From an uncultured Planctomycetaceae bacterium (GTDB lineage Bacteria; Planctomycetota; Planctomycetia; Planctomycetales; Planctomycetaceae): DNA of 10,286 nucleotides. The notes under the pieces were generated by a model. It saw only the letters and a list, made by a program, of their open reading frames with translations. It searched no databases and was not told the DNA's origin. Position 1 is the first letter of the stretch; every line of letters begins with the position of its first letter. The stretch lies in the NCBI GenBank assembly GCA_903921605.1, contig CAIXQV010000467.1, positions 1 through 10,286 on the forward strand, read 5' to 3'. Of the stretch, positions 7,469-10,286 are shown in pieces. A program made the position numbers and the translations under genes.

Positions 7469-8073
7469 TGTTACGCCGCAATAACCCCGAGTCTCTCGAG
7501 TGGGCTCTGGGTGGAGAGAGTTCTAATCGCTGGTCGTGGATGGATGTCTGTTATCAGAATGGGCCGAGCGAGGTAGGGCTCGATATGGATTCAATTGCGA
7601 GAGCCTTTCTGCAGCGAATGTTGCTTGGGGCATTTGCTCTCAATCGCGAAACTCGATGTTTTGTCCAGTTCTCTGGGGAACCCATAAAACACTTTCATGA
7701 CCTGCATAATGTAGCGAGACTTTCATTGATTAAGGCCAACGCAAGTGGCTTACACAAAGTGGAAGAAGTAAACCAGTTTCAGGCCAGTACAAAGCAGCGG
7801 CTCTTGAAAGTAAAATATGGGTTGCATGTTGGTCAAGATATAGAACCATTTTGGCTGGGCGAAAAGATAGGCGAGGTGCCCATGTCCAACGAAATGCTCA
7901 GCAGTCTGACAGCTTCATGCGAGGCATGCTTTCTTTTGCGACGAAATGAATCTGGGTTACTGGGGCTGTTGATCTCAGAGTTTCGCGACAGTCTCTCAAC
8001 GATCATTTGCTCCGCAGCTGGCGACATTGAACTCCGTTCGATCGACTCTACTTCTCCATTGCCCGCTTGGTAG
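7459..8073 (+). CDS. Unrecognised 204-residue protein within the toxin island
   Basis: ATG 7459 opens 204 codons ending in TAG (8071-8073). The product begins MPIVLRRNNPESLEWALGGE and looks soluble, with mixed helices and strands (DMDSIARAFLQRMLLGAFAL near 42-61, EACFLLRRNESGLLGLLISE near 154-173). There is no signal peptide, membrane segment or motif I can name. No clear Shine-Dalgarno site precedes it, but its start overlaps the end of the preceding small frame by 10 bases, which suggests coupled translation. It lies between two toxin/immunity cassettes and shares the AT-richer composition of the first immunity gene. An orphan immunity protein or part of a multi-gene antidote set is possible. 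Its function is unknown. Confidence 0.65.
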   Translation: MPIVLRRNNPESLEWALGGESSNRWSWMDVCYQNGPSEVGLDMDSIARAFLQRMLLGAFALNRETRCFVQFSGEPIKHFHDLHNVARLSLIKANASGLHKVEEVNQFQASTKQRLLKVKYGLHVGQDIEPFWLGEKIGEVPMSNEMLSSLTASCEACFLLRRNESGLLGLLISEFRDSLSTIICSAAGDIELRSIDSTSPLPAW

Positions 8074-8207
8074 TAACGCTCTCCTCAGAATTGAAGAACG
8101 CAGTAACTCGCAGACTCGCTGAAGGGAGGATCACCGAATTTATTTCGTATGTGTCTCGAGAGAATGCATCGTGTGATAGTCGGTTTGAGGCCCTCTGCGC
8201 GGAATAG
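8031..8207 (+). pseudogene. Possible frameshifted tail or tiny gene after the 204-residue protein
   Basis: In the frame next to the preceding gene an open stretch begins after TGA 8028-8030 and ends at TAG 8205-8207. It reads FDRLYFSIARLVVTLSSEL and continues with RRLAEGRITEFISYVSREN. Composition looks protein-like. It could be the original C-terminus of the 204-residue protein after a -1 frameshift near 8040. It could also be a separate 46-residue gene starting at TTG 8067, which overlaps the preceding stop; no Shine-Dalgarno site supports that start. Its protein-like nature is a judgement by eye. Confidence 0.25.
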
Positions 8208-8222
8208 CTCCGGCTACGGAGC
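8207..8222 (+). repeat. Short perfect hairpin upstream of cassette B
   Basis: GCTCCG (8207-8212), loop GCTA, CGGAGC (8217-8222). No T tract follows, so it is a poor terminator candidate. The rest of the gap to the next gene (8223-8298) shows no further gene. A related CTCCG/CGGAG inverted repeat lies at 9971-9987, just past cassette B. Confidence 0.45.
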
Positions 8223-8298
8223 GGCAATTGAATAAGTACGATATGTGGGAGAGCATGGCACGGATCTTGATGGATCCTGTAAGTCGAGGAATACCACA

Positions 8299-9369
8299 AT
8301 GATTCAGATTTGTATGCGGGGATTGTGCGTTTCCAGCATTCTGCTTAGCCTCTGGTTTGGCTTCGGCAGCAAGCCCGTTGACTTGGTTGCACCATCAGCT
8401 GTGGCAGAAGCGGTAGCAACACCAGCCACTCCGAAATACAAGACCGTCAAGATCCGCGAAATCCAGCCAGCGGGTTACAGGGTTCTCGCAGACAATCCTC
8501 AAACGCCGGGACAGGCGACGGGGGACTTTGGTGCGTTTGATCCGAACACTTGGCAGGTTGATCGCTTCCTGATGAGCAAGCCAAATGGCGGTTGGCTCAA
8601 AATCGGGTTGGCTCGGCCGGTGGCGTGGATCGAGTCGGTCGAACGCAACGACACCGGTCAGGTCTGGCTGGAGTTTGAAGAACTCGGCATCGCCGACTGG
8701 GCGACTCTGCAGGCGACGGAACCCTGTCCTTCTGACATCATTGGCGAAGGCCGTCTGGTCACGGGCACGTTTGAGCATTCCTCGGGCGAAGTGCTGAACC
8801 TGTTCATTGCGGGTGAAGCGACTCCCATTGGTTCGACGGCCAATCATCCCTTCTGGAGCGAGGACCGTCAGCACTTCGTGCAGGCCGGATCACTCAACCC
8901 CGGCGAACACCTCCGCCTCGCCGACGGCCGCACCACGACACTCGAACGAACCGAACCAATCGCCGAACAACTCCCCGTCTACAACCTCGAAGTCGACGGC
9001 GAGCATGTTTACTACGTTGGCGAATCCGGCGTGCTGGTGCATAATGCGGGGGATGCGTATTCGTGGAAGAGTGTCAAGAAATTTGGACATACTTTCAATG
9101 AGCACGGAGCGGGGCGAAAGAATCTTCGGGATCTCACAGGCAGGGCTGCAGGGACTGGAAAACCCATGGGGCAATGGTTGGACAACGAGGCAGCCGCCGA
9201 ATTCCTACAGCGAATAGAACAGATTGACGGTCCCATGACAACAAGAATTCCTCCGGGGCTTGGTCAGTTGATTCATCCGGATGGAACGGTTAGTCCGGCC
9301 CAATGGGCTCGGATCGTTCCACGAGGCGATGGGTTTCGAACGGCATTTCCTGTCCCCGGTGGCCCATGA
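8299..9369 (+). CDS. Secreted HINT-domain toxin with a C-terminal nuclease-like domain
   Basis: The start is ATG 8299, with AGGA (8287-8290) 8 bases upstream; it places a hydrophobic signal sequence (about 10-22) at the N-terminus, unlike the longer frame from GTG 8245. The 356-residue product is predicted to be exported. After an Ala/Pro linker comes a HINT region: IREIQPAGYRVLADNP (52-67), FLMSKPNGGWLKIGLARPV (90-108), STANHPFWSEDRQHFVQAG (179-197), VYNLEVDGEHVYYV (227-240), and the cleavage junction VLVHNA (245-250). It is homologous to the cassette A HINT but clearly diverged. Residues about 254-356 form the payload, with KKFGHTFNEHGAGRKN (260-275), GTGKPMGQWLDNEAAAEFL (285-303) and a final RTAFPVP. 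I recall this type of C-terminus from CdiA and other polymorphic toxins. The two histidines plus late Arg-Thr-aromatic suggest a BECR-fold RNase, which is inference. The CFxxGT opening block of HINT is missing. Confidence 0.8.
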   Translation: MIQICMRGLCVSSILLSLWFGFGSKPVDLVAPSAVAEAVATPATPKYKTVKIREIQPAGYRVLADNPQTPGQATGDFGAFDPNTWQVDRFLMSKPNGGWLKIGLARPVAWIESVERNDTGQVWLEFEELGIADWATLQATEPCPSDIIGEGRLVTGTFEHSSGEVLNLFIAGEATPIGSTANHPFWSEDRQHFVQAGSLNPGEHLRLADGRTTTLERTEPIAEQLPVYNLEVDGEHVYYVGESGVLVHNAGDAYSWKSVKKFGHTFNEHGAGRKNLRDLTGRAAGTGKPMGQWLDNEAAAEFLQRIEQIDGPMTTRIPPGLGQLIHPDGTVSPAQWARIVPRGDGFRTAFPVPGGP

Positions 9370-9872
9370 CACTACAGTTTCAGATGGCACTGGTTCAACT
9401 TCAGAGCCCATCGGGTTCAGTGGTGATACCAGAACCGAGTGTTTTTGAAGATGAGGGAGCTTGTCTGCAGTTTATCTGCGAGCAACTGGCAAGCCGGAAT
9501 TTTTTGAAATTCCACGTGTCCGGGTTTGGCGATCTGGCGTGGCCGGTCGATGTCCGCACAGACCTCTGTGTCATCATGGAGCAATTAATCGAAATACTCG
9601 GTCAGTTGCGAGTGGGAGTGAACTGCTCGCTAGATTTTTATGAGCAGGGTATTGAGCGTCGGATCTTGTTCACTTCGAATAACGACACGCTTTTGGCTGA
9701 ATGCCTTTGCGATTTGTCGTGGACACCCGTCCCATCGAGAATCATGATTTCCAGAACCGACTTTTTGTTGATGCTTGATAGGCTTGTAGATGACTTTCTT
9801 CAATATACAGCCCTTCTGGGAAGCAAGTCCTTAACCTTCCGTGCCAGGAGTCTTCTCAAGAAGCCTTCGTGA
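9366..9872 (+). CDS. Candidate immunity protein for the cassette B toxin
   Basis: ATG 9366 overlaps the toxin stop as ATGA, so the pair is translationally coupled; this start is preferred over an upstream in-frame ATG at 9303, which would overlap the toxin by 67 bases. The product has 168 residues, is cytoplasmic by appearance, and has acidic stretches such as IPEPSVFEDEGACLQFICEQ followed by VSGFGDLAWPVDVRTDL and a helical MEQLIEILGQLRVGV. The C-terminus is basic (FRARSLLKKPS). I do not recognise a named immunity family. Its position makes it the likely antidote of the preceding toxin. The 96 bases after its stop (9873-9968) contain no gene that I can support. Confidence 0.7.
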   Translation: MTLQFQMALVQLQSPSGSVVIPEPSVFEDEGACLQFICEQLASRNFLKFHVSGFGDLAWPVDVRTDLCVIMEQLIEILGQLRVGVNCSLDFYEQGIERRILFTSNNDTLLAECLCDLSWTPVPSRIMISRTDFLLMLDRLVDDFLQYTALLGSKSLTFRARSLLKKPS

Positions 9873-9968
9873 CCTCGCCAAATAGAGACTCTCAACGGTA
9901 CTAAACACGAAGATTCAACACTGTCGGTACTTGCTTTGTTAATCAACGTGCCGCCCAAAGTGAACTGA

Positions 9969-10271
9969 GCCTCCGTGGTCAGCGGAGACGGCACTGATGT
10001 CACTCGGCTGCTGTGTCGGACGATTGATCTGGAGATGCCGAAGCCGGATGGCAGCATTGCGGAACTGTCGGTGATTCGTCCGCTGTGGTGGCTGCAGGGG
10101 ACGGGAGCGGCGGTTGGTGGCTCGATCGATATCGGGCTGCATGAGATCGGGCTGTCGGGTGAGGCGACGGTCCTGGCGATTGGGCCGTGCGATGTGGATT
10201 CTCGGGAAACGCGGCAGGGCATGAGCATCGTCACCGGCAAGATCCGGCATCGCAATGCGACGGTCTGTTGA
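9969..10271 (+). pseudogene. Truncated duplicate of the cassette A HINT front half
   Basis: The frame opens after TGA 9966-9968 and closes at TGA 10269-10271. From 9987 on it encodes the same 93 residues as the cassette A HINT region (DGTDVTRLLCRTIDLEM... with Pro for Ser next). It stops with the single odd residue Cys just before where the HINT C-terminal half (the NHP and His-Asn motifs) should begin. It has no Shine-Dalgarno site, no signal peptide and no cleavage junction, so it cannot be a working toxin carrier on its own. GTG 9975 is only nominally a start. It is best read as a leftover of duplication or cassette exchange. Confidence 0.8.
9987..10267 (+). repeat. Direct repeat, copy 2
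   Basis: This is the partner of 6053-6333: 281 bases, 12 mismatches, no indels, same orientation. Identity ends abruptly on the right at GTCTG (GTCTGGGATC in copy 1, GTCTGTTGAT here). The left edge fades around 9987, next to the small CTCCG/CGGAG inverted repeat (9971-9975, 9983-9987). Confidence 0.95.
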
Positions 10272-10286
10272 TTTAATCCCTCCCGG

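Noticed and set aside
8245..8298. Longer N-terminus for the cassette B toxin starting at GTG 8245
   Set aside because: It would bury the signal sequence behind 18 polar residues; ATG 8299 has a better-placed AGGA site.
1..10286. CRISPR array, tRNA or rRNA genes, transposase or integrase
   Set aside because: No evenly spaced short repeats, no tRNA cloverleaf or rRNA-like sequence was seen, and no frame encodes a recognisable recombinase; the only long repeat is the HINT duplication.

Overview
The window looks like a chromosomal segment of a planctomycete (phylum Planctomycetota). The basis is the domain style of the two HINT-toxin genes, which resemble modules I know from planctomycete proteins, the weak Shine-Dalgarno sites, and the mixture of ordinary housekeeping genes with orphan secreted toxin cassettes. 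Genus cannot be read from the sequence. Every gene I can support is on the + strand.

Left part (1-5732), conserved housekeeping genes: the 3' end of a tetratricopeptide-repeat protein (cut by the window edge), then 4 bases later a family 2 glycosyltransferase of the dolichol-phosphate mannosyltransferase type, then after a 191-base leader with inverted repeats metK (S-adenosylmethionine synthetase). A long hairpin that looks like a terminator follows metK. Next comes lnt (apolipoprotein N-acyltransferase), with its Glu-Lys-Cys triad visible.

Right part (5780-10286), accessory polymorphic-toxin island. Cassette A: a HINT-type protein (5780-6931) with a C-terminal domain that resembles the ADP-ribosyltransferase-like toxin Tse2, followed by a TTGA-overlapped candidate immunity gene (6928-7296). 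A second TTGA-overlapped small frame (7293-7468) looks frameshifted at a T run. After it come an unrecognised 204-residue protein (7459-8073) and a possible broken continuation (8031-8207). Cassette B: a HINT protein with an N-terminal signal sequence (8299-9369) and a different C-terminal toxin domain, probably a nuclease, followed by an ATGA-overlapped candidate immunity gene (9366-9872). The window ends with a truncated copy (9987-10267) of the front half of cassette A's HINT region: 281 bases, no indels, 12 mismatches, about 96% identical.

How the parts work together: HINT modules are autoproteolytic release domains that sit just before variable C-terminal toxins, and the gene after each toxin normally encodes its antidote. 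Here two such toxin/antidote cassettes lie in tandem, with a repeated HINT fragment that can serve as a homologous recombination site for swapping or deleting cassettes. Both HINT regions keep the C-terminal His-Asn cleavage site but lack the usual N-terminal CFxxGT block. Cassette A also lacks any secretion signal and has an in-frame stop just upstream, so it may be a truncated or silent store of toxin sequence. The most unusual items are the Tse2-like domain on a HINT carrier, the degenerate HINT architecture, the direct repeat, and the overlapped but partly frame-broken genes between the two cassettes.
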